64,000 bases of DNA. Source: Shewanella aestuarii. Lineage in GTDB: Bacteria > Pseudomonadota > Gammaproteobacteria > Enterobacterales > Shewanellaceae. The stretch is from the NCBI RefSeq assembly GCF_011765625.1, contig NZ_CP050313.1, positions 926,501 to 990,500 of the forward strand. Reading direction: 5' to 3'. Of the stretch, positions 9,421-18,044 are shown in pieces. The notes under the pieces are model-generated. The model was given only the letters and a program-made list of their open reading frames with translations. It did not search any database and was not told the origin of the DNA. Every line of letters begins with the position of its first letter. The stretch's first letter is position 1. The position numbers were made by a program, and so were the translations under genes.

Positions 9421-10377
9421 GTGAAAGAATTCCAACTGATCGAAAAATATTTCCTCAATCGCGGCCAAAAGCGTCGTGATGTCTTATTAGATATCGGCGA
9501 TGATTGCGCGCTTGTTGAGCCAGCAAGTGGCAAATCAATTGCCATATCATGCGATACCCTTGTCGAGGGGGTGCATTTTTTTGCTGATATGCCTGCACAT
9601 GCATTGGGTTATAAATCATTAGCGGTAAACTTGTCTGATTTAGCTGCCATGGGTGCAGAGCCTGCATGGATGACGCTCGCTTTAAGTTTACCTAATGTTG
9701 ATGAGCAATGGTTGAGTGAATTTAGTAATGGATTATTCGAAGCTGCAGAATATTATCAAGTTGCTTTAATTGGTGGCGACACGACACGTGGCCCTCGTTG
9801 CATTAACATCACTATTAATGGTCAAGTCCCCAAAGGAAAGGCATTAAAGCGAAGTGCTGCTAAAGTGGGGGACTGGATATACGTTACAGGTACCTTGGGG
9901 GATTCTGCATTAGGTCTTGATTTATTACGCGGTGTATATCAAGTTGCGCCTCAATTTAAAGATTACCTGCTAAATCGTCATTATTATCCTACTCCCCGAG
10001 TACTAGCAGGACAATCTCTACGGGGGTTGGCTTCAAGTGCTATCGATTTATCTGATGGATTAGTGTCAGACATAGGCCACATATTAAAGGCGTCTAATGT
10101 CGGAGCTGTCATTGATGCTAATCAAATCCCAATCTCCACTGCGCTGGCAAGTTGTGTCAGTGAAGAGCAGGCTTTAGCTTATGCATTAACCGGTGGTGAG
10201 GATTATGAATTACTGTTTACTGTCCCAGAGTCTGAACGTGGTGCAATTGATACTGCATTACTGCATGCAGGGGTAAAGTTTGTCAAAATTGGTCAAATTT
10301 GTGCGGGAGATAAATTGAAATTTACCCTAGATGGAAAACCATTTACCCCAGACTTTAAAGGTTTTGAGCATTTCTAA
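9421..10377 (+). CDS. thiL: thiamine-monophosphate kinase
   Basis: 318 residues from a GTG at 9421 (VKEFQLIEKYF), which matches the usual ThiL start; an ATG at 9379 in frame would add a 14-residue arginine-rich stretch with no good ribosome site and would start within 13 bases of the terminator. Metal and nucleotide motifs are visible: DIGDDCALVEP, GGDTTRGP and DLSDGLVSD. ThiL phosphorylates thiamine monophosphate to the active cofactor. Its stop overlaps the start of pgpA by one base (TAATG), which suggests translational coupling. Confidence 0.9.
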   Translation: MKEFQLIEKYFLNRGQKRRDVLLDIGDDCALVEPASGKSIAISCDTLVEGVHFFADMPAHALGYKSLAVNLSDLAAMGAEPAWMTLALSLPNVDEQWLSEFSNGLFEAAEYYQVALIGGDTTRGPRCINITINGQVPKGKALKRSAAKVGDWIYVTGTLGDSALGLDLLRGVYQVAPQFKDYLLNRHYYPTPRVLAGQSLRGLASSAIDLSDGLVSDIGHILKASNVGAVIDANQIPISTALASCVSEEQALAYALTGGEDYELLFTVPESERGAIDTALLHAGVKFVKIGQICAGDKLKFTLDGKPFTPDFKGFEHF

Positions 10378-10871
10378 TGAGTTTACTTTCACAAGATCCA
10401 GCTTTAAAAAAATTATCATTATCTAATCCAGTACATTTTTTAGCACTAGGTTTTGGTAGCGGTTTAGCGGCAAAAGCGCCGGGTACTTTTGGTACGCTTG
10501 CCGCAATTCCGTTGTACTTATTGTTAAGCCAATTTAGCTTAAGCATTTATTTAGCTGTCACCTTAGTTGCTACTATTGTTGGTATTTATATCTGTGATAA
10601 GGCTGCTAAAGATATGGGGATGCATGATCATGGTGCAATTGTATGGGATGAAGTTGCTGGGTTATTGATCACTCTGATTGCAGCGCCTGCTGGATGGGTA
10701 TGGTTGGCATTAGGTTTTGGCTTTTTTCGCTTTTTTGACATTATCAAACCATGGCCCATTAAATGGCTTGATGCCAAAGTGGAAGGGGGTTTTGGGATTA
10801 TGATTGATGATGTGCTAGCCGGTATTTTTGCTTTTGTTTGTTTGCAAGTGTGTGTTTATTTTTGGGGATAA
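10377..10871 (+). CDS. pgpA: phosphatidylglycerophosphatase A
   Basis: 164 residues with membrane segments. Diagnostic motifs are APGTFGTLAAIPLY near residue 38, DEVAGLLI, FFDIIKPWPIKW and FGIMIDDVLAGI. It removes the phosphate from phosphatidylglycerophosphate in the inner membrane to make phosphatidylglycerol. The start overlaps the thiL stop by one base. A terminator shared with the convergent recN follows. Confidence 0.94.
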   Translation: MSLLSQDPALKKLSLSNPVHFLALGFGSGLAAKAPGTFGTLAAIPLYLLLSQFSLSIYLAVTLVATIVGIYICDKAAKDMGMHDHGAIVWDEVAGLLITLIAAPAGWVWLALGFGFFRFFDIIKPWPIKWLDAKVEGGFGIMIDDVLAGIFAFVCLQVCVYFWG

Positions 10872-10960
10872 AAGCTAGCGAGTGAATTTGCAATAATTGC
10901 TTATAATCGCAATCTTGATGACTGGTATAAGCATTATGTTATTAATCTGGCAAGTTTAAA

Positions 10961-10993
10961 TGGCATCGGTATTAATACCGATGCCATTTTTTA
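10961..10993. terminator. terminator between convergent pgpA and recN
   Basis: tggcatcggtatt and aataccgatgcca form one nearly continuous 26-base palindrome (10961-10986). It is followed on the plus strand by a T-run. The minus-strand tail is weaker (TTTAAA), so it serves pgpA best. Confidence 0.85.
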
Positions 10994-10999
10994 TCAAGT

Positions 11000-12658
11000 C
11001 TACAATAGTAACTCTCTGGCATTTGCTAAGGTGTTTTCGGTGATAATGTCACCACCTAATAGCCTAGCAAGCTCATTGATGCGTTGTTCTTTATCTAAGC
11101 TTTGCATGGTGGTTTCTGTTTGACCACCTTTGTTGAATTTATTGACAAACATGTGCTGGTGGCCGTTGCCTGCAACCTGAGGAAGGTGAGTTACACATAA
11201 AACTTGAGTTGATTCACCTAAACTTCTTAGCATTCTGCCTACAACCGATGCCGTTGGGCCGGAAATCCCTACGTCGACTTCGTCAAAAATCAGTGTTGGG
11301 GTCGAGACTTTTTTCGCGGTAATAACCTGAATGCCAAGACCAATACGTGATAGCTCACCGCCTGAAGCGACTTTGGCAATAGGTTGTAGTGGCTGGCCCG
11401 GATTGGTAGTTACTAAAAATTCCACTTGGTCACAGCCTAGGCTATTGCTCATTTCAGGATTAAAGTTAACTGAAATAGTAAATTTTCCTTTTGGCATATT
11501 TAGCTCATGGATGGATCGAGTGACTAATTTATCGAGTTCTTTGGCATATCTTGCCCGGCTCTGGCTGAGTTTTTGTGCGTGATTTAAATAGGCTTCACGA
11601 CTTGTCTCGAGCTGCTGCTTTATTTCTTCTAGCTTTGTCTCATCACTTGATAATGATTCAAGTTCTGCTTTTAATTGGGCGTGATGTTCAGCTAATTTTT
11701 CAGGGCTAACATGATGCTTCCTTGCTAATTGCATGGTAGTTGTTAAGCGTTTTTCAAGATATGAAAAGTGTTCTGGGTCGAGCTCTAGTCTGCTGAGATA
11801 GTCTTCAATCTCGCTGCTACTTTCTTGAACTTGAATAAGTGCATCATTAAGCATAGTGGCTATTGGGGTTAGCTTTTCATCGACATTCTGTAGGCTTTCA
11901 GCCAATGCAATAACTTTATTGAGCAGTGAATCGATATTGTAATCGTCATTTTCACTCAGCAGGTGCAAACTAGCTTGGCAGTTTTCTATCAGTTCTGTAC
12001 CGTTTGCCAGTCTTTTGTGTTCTTGTTCTATTTCTGTAAATTCACCTTCTGCTAAGCCAAATTCGTCGAGCTCTTCTACTTGGTATTGCAGTAATTGTTT
12101 GCGAGAAATTCGTTCATGCTGAGCTTGCATGAGTACTTTTAATTCATTCTCAATTTGTTTGGTGCGCTGATAGCTTGTGCTGACGGTATCTAATAGTAAT
12201 TTATGGTTTGCATAGCTATCTAATAGGGTTAGTTGATGCTCATTCTTAAGCATTGCATGGTGGGCATGTTGACCATGGATACCAATAAGTAGTTGCCCAA
12301 GGGCTTTAAGCTGCCCAATAGGAACGGGATTGCCATTGATGTATGCACGTGAGCGGCCATCACTATTGATGGTGCGGCGTAAAATGCACTCATCGTCATT
12401 ATCAAGATCGTTGTCTTCTAACCAACGCTTAGCTTGTGGCACATCGTTAAGAGTAAATCGTGCACTTACTTCAGTTTTACTGGCTCCAGGTCTTACAGTG
12501 TTCGCATCACTTCGATTACCTAAACATAACCCCAGTGCATCGATGGCGATTGACTTACCGGCACCGGTTTCACCGGTAATCGTTGTCATACCTGCTTTGA
12601 AGTCAAGTTCTAAAAAACGTACGATTGCAAAATTATTAATGCTGAGTTGGCAAAGCAT
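11000..12658 (-). CDS. recN: DNA repair protein RecN
   Basis: 552 residues, full length. It is an SMC-like ATPase with Walker A TGETGAGKSI (about residues 29-38), a central coiled coil (about 150-390), a signature region KVASGGELSRIGLG and Walker B LIFDEVDVGISG. RecN acts at double-strand breaks with RecA. Two LexA boxes lie just upstream (12688-12725), so it should be strongly SOS-induced. It is a single-gene unit ending at the hairpin shared with pgpA. Confidence 0.97.
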   Translation of the reverse strand: MLCQLSINNFAIVRFLELDFKAGMTTITGETGAGKSIAIDALGLCLGNRSDANTVRPGASKTEVSARFTLNDVPQAKRWLEDNDLDNDDECILRRTINSDGRSRAYINGNPVPIGQLKALGQLLIGIHGQHAHHAMLKNEHQLTLLDSYANHKLLLDTVSTSYQRTKQIENELKVLMQAQHERISRKQLLQYQVEELDEFGLAEGEFTEIEQEHKRLANGTELIENCQASLHLLSENDDYNIDSLLNKVIALAESLQNVDEKLTPIATMLNDALIQVQESSSEIEDYLSRLELDPEHFSYLEKRLTTTMQLARKHHVSPEKLAEHHAQLKAELESLSSDETKLEEIKQQLETSREAYLNHAQKLSQSRARYAKELDKLVTRSIHELNMPKGKFTISVNFNPEMSNSLGCDQVEFLVTTNPGQPLQPIAKVASGGELSRIGLGIQVITAKKVSTPTLIFDEVDVGISGPTASVVGRMLRSLGESTQVLCVTHLPQVAGNGHQHMFVNKFNKGGQTETTMQSLDKEQRINELARLLGGDIITENTLANARELLL

Positions 12659-12687
12659 ATTGATGTCCTGTCGCTAAAACTAAACCA

Positions 12688-12725
12688 CTGTATTGATAAA
12701 CAGTATATACTGATTTTTTATACAG
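12688..12725 (-). promoter_or_regulatory. two LexA boxes (SOS operator) upstream of recN
   Basis: CTGTATTGATAAACAG at 12688-12703 and CTGATTTTTTATACAG at 12710-12725 both fit CTG-N10-CAG. They lie 30-67 bases upstream of the recN ATG. Multiple LexA sites before recN are also known in E. coli. Confidence 0.9.
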
Positions 12726-12850
12726 TAAAGTAGCCTAGGTGAGGTTTTTTTGATTCAAATGTGTACGGTTTTCAGCAAAATGGGATCAATATTACTTAAC
12801 TGATTATTTTATAAGAGAATTGTTAATTTGATAATTATGCTTCGCTGGGG

Positions 12851-12906
12851 CATGCCTAGGCATGAAGGAGCTGCGCACCCCTCTAGCAGATAATTATGCT
12901 AGAGGG
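12851..12906. other. palindrome and stem-loop downstream of the yjaG-like gene
   Basis: catgcctaggcatg (12851-12864) is a perfect palindrome. ccctctagca (12879-12888) pairs with tgctagaggg (12897-12906) over 10 bp. No U-run follows on either strand, so termination is uncertain; it may be a 3'-end processing stem for the minus-strand barA/yjaG transcript. Confidence 0.5.
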
Positions 12907-12920
12907 CATGGTATACAGGA

Positions 12921-13520
12921 TTAGTTAGCCGAAATACCAATATTTGATACGCCTGACTCGACGATATCTTTACGCAGGCCTTTGACTAGATCAGCAGTAA
13001 TAATAGGGTTTGCTTCAATGATATCTAATAGCATGCCTTGTAATTCTTTTTCTTCTTGCATCACTGGATGGGCAAACACAAACTCGTCTAGTTCTTCATC
13101 CATTAAGCTTTCATCGCTAATGGCTTCAATATAGTTTGCTACAGTGGAAGAAGACAGTTTGCTAATGTTAATGATATCTTCTTCAATTTTTGCGTGGATG
13201 GCACTCATTAATGTCGAGATGGCCACTGCGGCATCCATTGCTGGGTATGCTCCATAAGCTTCGAAATCACTGGGGTCTGGTGTGTTTTCGTCTAAGCGTT
13301 GTATATGAACATCGACATTATATTTTGCTTTGCTATCGTACTGACTTTGCCAGAGTAAATCTAAAGCCGTAGAGAGTATTTGGGGTTGGCCAAATTCACA
13401 AACTTCTGAAAACAACTGGTAGTTTGGTAGCATTCGCTGACATAAGGCTACTGCAAATAGTTGTTTTTGTGGGAGAGACAATGCTTTTAAACGTTTAAAA
13501 AATCCTGGCTTGCTAGTCAT
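12921..13520 (-). CDS. YjaG-like DUF416 family protein
   Basis: 199 residues. The conserved DUF416 features are visible: LCQRMLPNYQLF near the N-terminus, ALDLLWQ, and FEAYGAYPAMDAAVAISTLMSA in the centre. The family is widespread in Gammaproteobacteria and has no established biochemical role. Its start overlaps the last 8 bases of barA, so it is probably translated from the barA message. No signal peptide or membrane segment is visible. Confidence 0.88.
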   Translation of the reverse strand: MTSKPGFFKRLKALSLPQKQLFAVALCQRMLPNYQLFSEVCEFGQPQILSTALDLLWQSQYDSKAKYNVDVHIQRLDENTPDPSDFEAYGAYPAMDAAVAISTLMSAIHAKIEEDIINISKLSSSTVANYIEAISDESLMDEELDEFVFAHPVMQEEKELQGMLLDIIEANPIITADLVKGLRKDIVESGVSNIGISAN

Positions 13521-16383
13521 GGCTGATGTCCATTGATAACTGTTCTAAAACTTGAGTTGCCGCTGATTCTACCTTAGATAGCTCGTCAAGTAACTCAAGG
13601 ATTTCGGGCTCTAAGTCAATTATTTGTGTTTTGTGCTTTAACGCTGATTCTATTGCTTGGCAAAGTTTTTGAGTTGTTGGTACGCCACAATAACAACTTG
13701 CACCATGTAATTTATGTACTGTATGTAACATGGCTTGTTGATCGTTTTCTTGCAGTGCTTGTTCAATATCAACAATCGTTTGTGGTAATGATTCAACTAG
13801 CATCTTCAACATTTCTAACGCTAAATCAGGTTTTTGGTTTGCTTGAGTTAAACATAGATCCCAATTGAGTGTATGCAAGTCAAAATGAGTAAATTTTGGC
13901 TTGGCAATCCAACGATTAATTACCGCTTTTAATGAGTTTTCATGGATTGGTTTTGGTAAAAATCCATCCATGCCAGAGGCGTGAATGGTATCGCGTTCTT
14001 CAGCAATCGCATGGGCAGTGACGGCAATAATGGGGGTGTGACGATTCATTGATTCGTGACGAATACGCTGAGTTGCGGTTATACCGTCGATCCCCGGCAT
14101 TTGAATATCCATAAAGATCAAATCAAAGGTTCGACTTCGTGCAAGCGAAATAGCTTCTTTACCATTTTTAGCAGTGACAACATTAACGACTAACTCTTGT
14201 AGAAGGGTATCAATTAATTTGAGGTTGGCCATGTTGTCATCCACCGCCAGTACAGTCACATTCAAGCGTTTTGTATCATGGGTTGTGACCTCGGGTAACA
14301 CTTGTTGCTGCAGCGCTTTAGGCGCTGGTGGATAAATTAAGTGACGAGCCAATTGGTAATCGCTGATCGGTGTAGTGAGTAGTAAATCTGTATTTGGCTT
14401 CAAGTGATTAACAATTAGCTCTTGATCAATACAGTCATGCAGTAAAATTAAACAGCTTGTGTGTTTTTTAGCAAGCTTTAAGTGTTCAACTAATTCTTCT
14501 GGGCTTTGGAAACCGTGGCAACTTAACAATATGTAGTTAAAGTGAATATTGTTGTTTGCTAAGGTTGTTTCTAAATGCTCTCGTTTACCTACTGTGGTTA
14601 AATTGACTTGCCATGACTCTAGTCGTCGATTTAAGGTATCACGGGTTAATTCACGTGGTTCATAAAGTAAAATCGTTTTGTTTTGCAATGAGGCTAAAGG
14701 TAATACTTCGCCAATTTCAAATTGGCTTATTCCTAATGGTAAAATAAACCAGAAGTTAGAACCTTTGTTAGGACTGGATGTAAATCCAATTTGGCCGCCC
14801 ATTTGATTAATTAAGCGCTTGGTGATCACTAAACCCAATCCAGTGCCACCAAACCGACGAGAAATTGATGAGTCGGCTTGACCAAAAGCCTGAAACAAAT
14901 ATTCTTGCTGACTCTCATCAATACCTATGCCGGTATCAATAATTTCACAACGTAAGGTGTATGCTTCCTCTGTGGTATTTACCAAGGTGATTTTTACCGT
15001 GATACTCCCTTCATCAGTAAACTTAATCGCATTACCCACTAAGTTGGTGATAATTTGACTTACTCGCATGGCATCGCCACTTACGCTTTCAGGCACATTA
15101 CCGTCAATATCGATAACCAGCTCCAGTCCTTTGTCTCTCGCGCTACCAACAATAATACTTAAGGTGTCAGTGATGGTTTCTCGTAATGCAAATGGCATTT
15201 TTTCAAGTACCATTTTGCCCGCTTCTAATTTAGAAAAATCGAGAATGTCATTGATAATGGCTAATAAGTTGCTTGCACTGCGCTCAATCGTTTTAATGTA
15301 ATCGAGTTGACTAGAATGTAGCGGTGTTTTAATCAGTTGCCTTGCAAAACCAATCACGCCATTCAATGGAGTTCTGAGTTCGTGGGACATATTAGCTAAA
15401 AATTCAGATTTAATTCGGCTGGCTTCTAATGCGCGTTTTTTGGCTAAATCAAGTTCAACGTTTTGAATTTCAATTTGTTCGAGTGTTTCACGTAAGTCTG
15501 ATGTGGCTTGATCAATGTTTTGTTGCATTTCATCATGGTATTCAGATAATGCTCCAGCCATTGCGTTGATGCCACGTTTGAGTAAATCTAGCTCGCCAAT
15601 TAAGTTGCCTTCTAAACGAGTATCTAGTTTACCCTCACGAATTTTTGCTACCACTCTAACCATTTCTGTAATCGGGTGGTTTACGTGCTTGACTAAGCGG
15701 AAGGTAAAAAACAAATTAAATTGCACACCGATGAGCACAATAATAAAAGCGGCAATTGCGGCGCGGTGTTGCTCTAGTAATGCGTTTTCTTTATTGACTA
15801 AAATAGCTATGTAACCAATAACTTGTTCATTTTTGTTGTTGTAGATAGGTTTGACAACATCCTCAATGTTTAGTGAAGATTCAGGGCTAATATCGGCTAT
15901 GTTTTGAGCCAAATTAGCTTTGTTAACAAAACTAGCTGCTTTTAGGTTGGTGTTTGAAATAATAGGGCTGCGAATAACCAGTATGTCGTCTACAGTGGTA
16001 AACTCTGTTTCATTAAGCTCAGTTAGAGGTCGTGAAGCACGCATTATTTCAAAATCTTTGTGGTAATGCGAAGTCACAAAAAGCTGGTTTTGATCATCAA
16101 AAATTGCCACAGAGTAAATGAGTGCAGCATTTCGCATTTGTGCTGCAGAGAGGATTTTTTTGGTGGATTCTCTGTCTTGGGTAATGAGCCCGAATTCGCT
16201 GGCGAGCGCTAAAGGCTCAATAATACTCGTCCCTTTTGCGATTAAGGTGTCTTCGAGCTCATAAAAGCGGTTTATGGTGAAGTAACTTCCAAGTAGAATA
16301 CCCACTACAATTGTAGGAGCTAACGCCAGTACCAAAACCCATGATCGCAGGCTGTATTTTGTCATATTCTCGCTACTTTTCAT
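13513..16383 (-). CDS. barA: hybrid sensor histidine kinase BarA
   Basis: 956 residues. In order: membrane segment (about 13-33), periplasmic sensor region, second membrane segment (about 209-230), HAMP, HisKA with H-box NMSHELRTPLNG, ATPase domain with DTGIGI and GTGLGL, a degenerate receiver (about 570-690) lacking the phospho-Asp (LLSCHG), a true receiver with LIFMDIQMPGIDG, and a C-terminal HPt domain with HKLHGASCYCG. BarA phosphorylates UvrY/GacA, which drives the Csr small RNAs that sequester CsrA; csrA is also in this window. The yjaG-like gene overlaps its 3' end by 8 bases. Confidence 0.95.
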   Translation of the reverse strand: MKSSENMTKYSLRSWVLVLALAPTIVVGILLGSYFTINRFYELEDTLIAKGTSIIEPLALASEFGLITQDRESTKKILSAAQMRNAALIYSVAIFDDQNQLFVTSHYHKDFEIMRASRPLTELNETEFTTVDDILVIRSPIISNTNLKAASFVNKANLAQNIADISPESSLNIEDVVKPIYNNKNEQVIGYIAILVNKENALLEQHRAAIAAFIIVLIGVQFNLFFTFRLVKHVNHPITEMVRVVAKIREGKLDTRLEGNLIGELDLLKRGINAMAGALSEYHDEMQQNIDQATSDLRETLEQIEIQNVELDLAKKRALEASRIKSEFLANMSHELRTPLNGVIGFARQLIKTPLHSSQLDYIKTIERSASNLLAIINDILDFSKLEAGKMVLEKMPFALRETITDTLSIIVGSARDKGLELVIDIDGNVPESVSGDAMRVSQIITNLVGNAIKFTDEGSITVKITLVNTTEEAYTLRCEIIDTGIGIDESQQEYLFQAFGQADSSISRRFGGTGLGLVITKRLINQMGGQIGFTSSPNKGSNFWFILPLGISQFEIGEVLPLASLQNKTILLYEPRELTRDTLNRRLESWQVNLTTVGKREHLETTLANNNIHFNYILLSCHGFQSPEELVEHLKLAKKHTSCLILLHDCIDQELIVNHLKPNTDLLLTTPISDYQLARHLIYPPAPKALQQQVLPEVTTHDTKRLNVTVLAVDDNMANLKLIDTLLQELVVNVVTAKNGKEAISLARSRTFDLIFMDIQMPGIDGITATQRIRHESMNRHTPIIAVTAHAIAEERDTIHASGMDGFLPKPIHENSLKAVINRWIAKPKFTHFDLHTLNWDLCLTQANQKPDLALEMLKMLVESLPQTIVDIEQALQENDQQAMLHTVHKLHGASCYCGVPTTQKLCQAIESALKHKTQIIDLEPEILELLDELSKVESAATQVLEQLSMDISHD

Positions 16384-16482
16384 GTTTTGGGTTTTATTCC
16401 TACATTGTTGTGTTGATATCAGCCTAGACTGCCAGAAATAGCGCGTCTTTGACTAGTGTTTTATTCATTTTTAGAGGCCAAA

Positions 16483-17852
16483 ATGGCACAATTCTTCAAA
16501 GCTAAACCAAACAAATCTAAGCAGTTATCCTCAAAGCTTAGTATTGAAATCACCCAACTTGATCATTTAGGGGCAGGAATTGGTCAATATCAAGGCAAAG
16601 TGGTATTTGTGGCTGGCGCCTTGCCTAATGAACATGTGACAGTGCAGCTGATTGAGCAGAAGAAAAGTTATGCCAAAGCTAATTTGATTAAAGTCGATAA
16701 ACCTTGTGAAACACGCGTTAATCCTATTTGTTCGCACTACGCGCAATGTGGTGGTTGTGATTTACAGCATATGAATATTGTTGCTCAGCGAGATTACAAA
16801 CAACAGGCGTTGTTAAGTCTCATGTCAAAATTAACGGGTGATGAATTATCAGCTGAATTAGTGACACCGCCAATTGTTGGTGATGCATGGCATTATCGCC
16901 GTCGAGCACGTTTAGCCACGGTTTTTGATAAAAAAACACAGCATTTACACTTGGGTTTTAGGCAATCAGCTTCAAGCAAGATTGTGTCGATTAGCCAGTG
17001 TCATGTATTAGCTAAACCGTTATCAGATTTAATTACCCCATTTGCAGCAAATTTAAATCAATTAAAAGCGAAAGCCAGTCTTGGGCATTTAGAACTCAGC
17101 CAAGCCGAAAATGGTTTATTTGCTGTAATTAGAATTACCAAATCGTTGCCTGCATCAGACATTCGTTGGTTAACTGATTTTGCCAAAAATCATCAATTAA
17201 CTTTATTATTGCAAGATAATGAAGCCAAATTAGTGCAGTTGTATCCGCAAGTTGAACATGAGCAAGTCACATTACCGTTTTACTCATTATCATTAGCTAA
17301 CAGTGATAAAGAAGTGTGTTGTGAGTTTACCCCAGGTAATTTTGTTCAAGTAAATGAGGCAATTAATCATGCGATGGTGCAGCAAGCGATTAACTGGCTA
17401 GCCCCCAAGCGAATGAGCGTGTGTTAGATTTATTTTGTGGAGTGGGTAATTTTAGCTTGCCATTGGCATGCACGGCAGCTGATGTAATAGGTGTTGAAGG
17501 TGTGCCCGATATGGTTTTGCAAGCCAAAAGTAATGCGGACAAGAATCAGCTTAGTAATCTGGATTTTCATCATGCAGATTTAAGTGCTGATTTAACCGAT
17601 GAGAAATGGTTGGGTAAAATTGATAAACTGCTACTTGATCCTGCAAGAGCCGGTGCATATGAAAGCTTACAATGGCTAGAAAAGATGCGACCTAAAAAAG
17701 TAGTATATGTGTCATGCAATCCAGCCAGTCTAGCCAGAGACAGTAAAGTGCTGATTGAGCAAGGTTATCAATTAACTCGTATTGGTATGATAGATATGTT
17801 TCCACAAACTCATCACATTGAAGCTATGGCATTATTTGAGCTTGTGAAATAA
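16483..17852 (+). pseudogene. rlmD: rlmD, 23S rRNA (uracil-1939-C5)-methyltransferase, split by a -1 frameshift
   Basis: The start is ATG 16483, with agagg upstream. Frame one runs TRAM domain, iron-sulfur cysteines ([12 protein letters not shown]) and the central domain to INWLAPK, then hits a stop at 17427. The next frame continues as [17 protein letters not shown], the SAM motif, through [11 protein letters not shown] with the catalytic Cys, to 17852. Adding one C to the CCCCC run at 17402-17406 gives [13 protein letters not shown] and a 456-residue protein of normal length. If the lesion is real, the methyltransferase domain is lost and the enzyme is dead; a read error is equally possible. 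Confidence 0.88.
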
Positions 17853-17871
17853 CCACTTGTATGTGGTTTCA
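17851..17871 (+). terminator. weak stem-loop after rlmD
   Basis: aaccac (17851-17856) pairs with gtggtt (17863-17868), right at the rlmD stop codon. There is no T-run, so it is a weak candidate. Confidence 0.3.
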
Positions 17872-18044
17872 AACAAAGTGTTACATATTATTCAATTGAA
17901 AACTCATGGCGATACGCTCAAGATAGTTTAACTGAGTTTATAGATATGAACAGACAATGATGTTTAATGATTTAATCATCATTCAGCTATGAAAAGAAAC
18001 ATAACGTTGGTGCTGTATTTTGCGTCAATGTGTAAGGAATAGGT

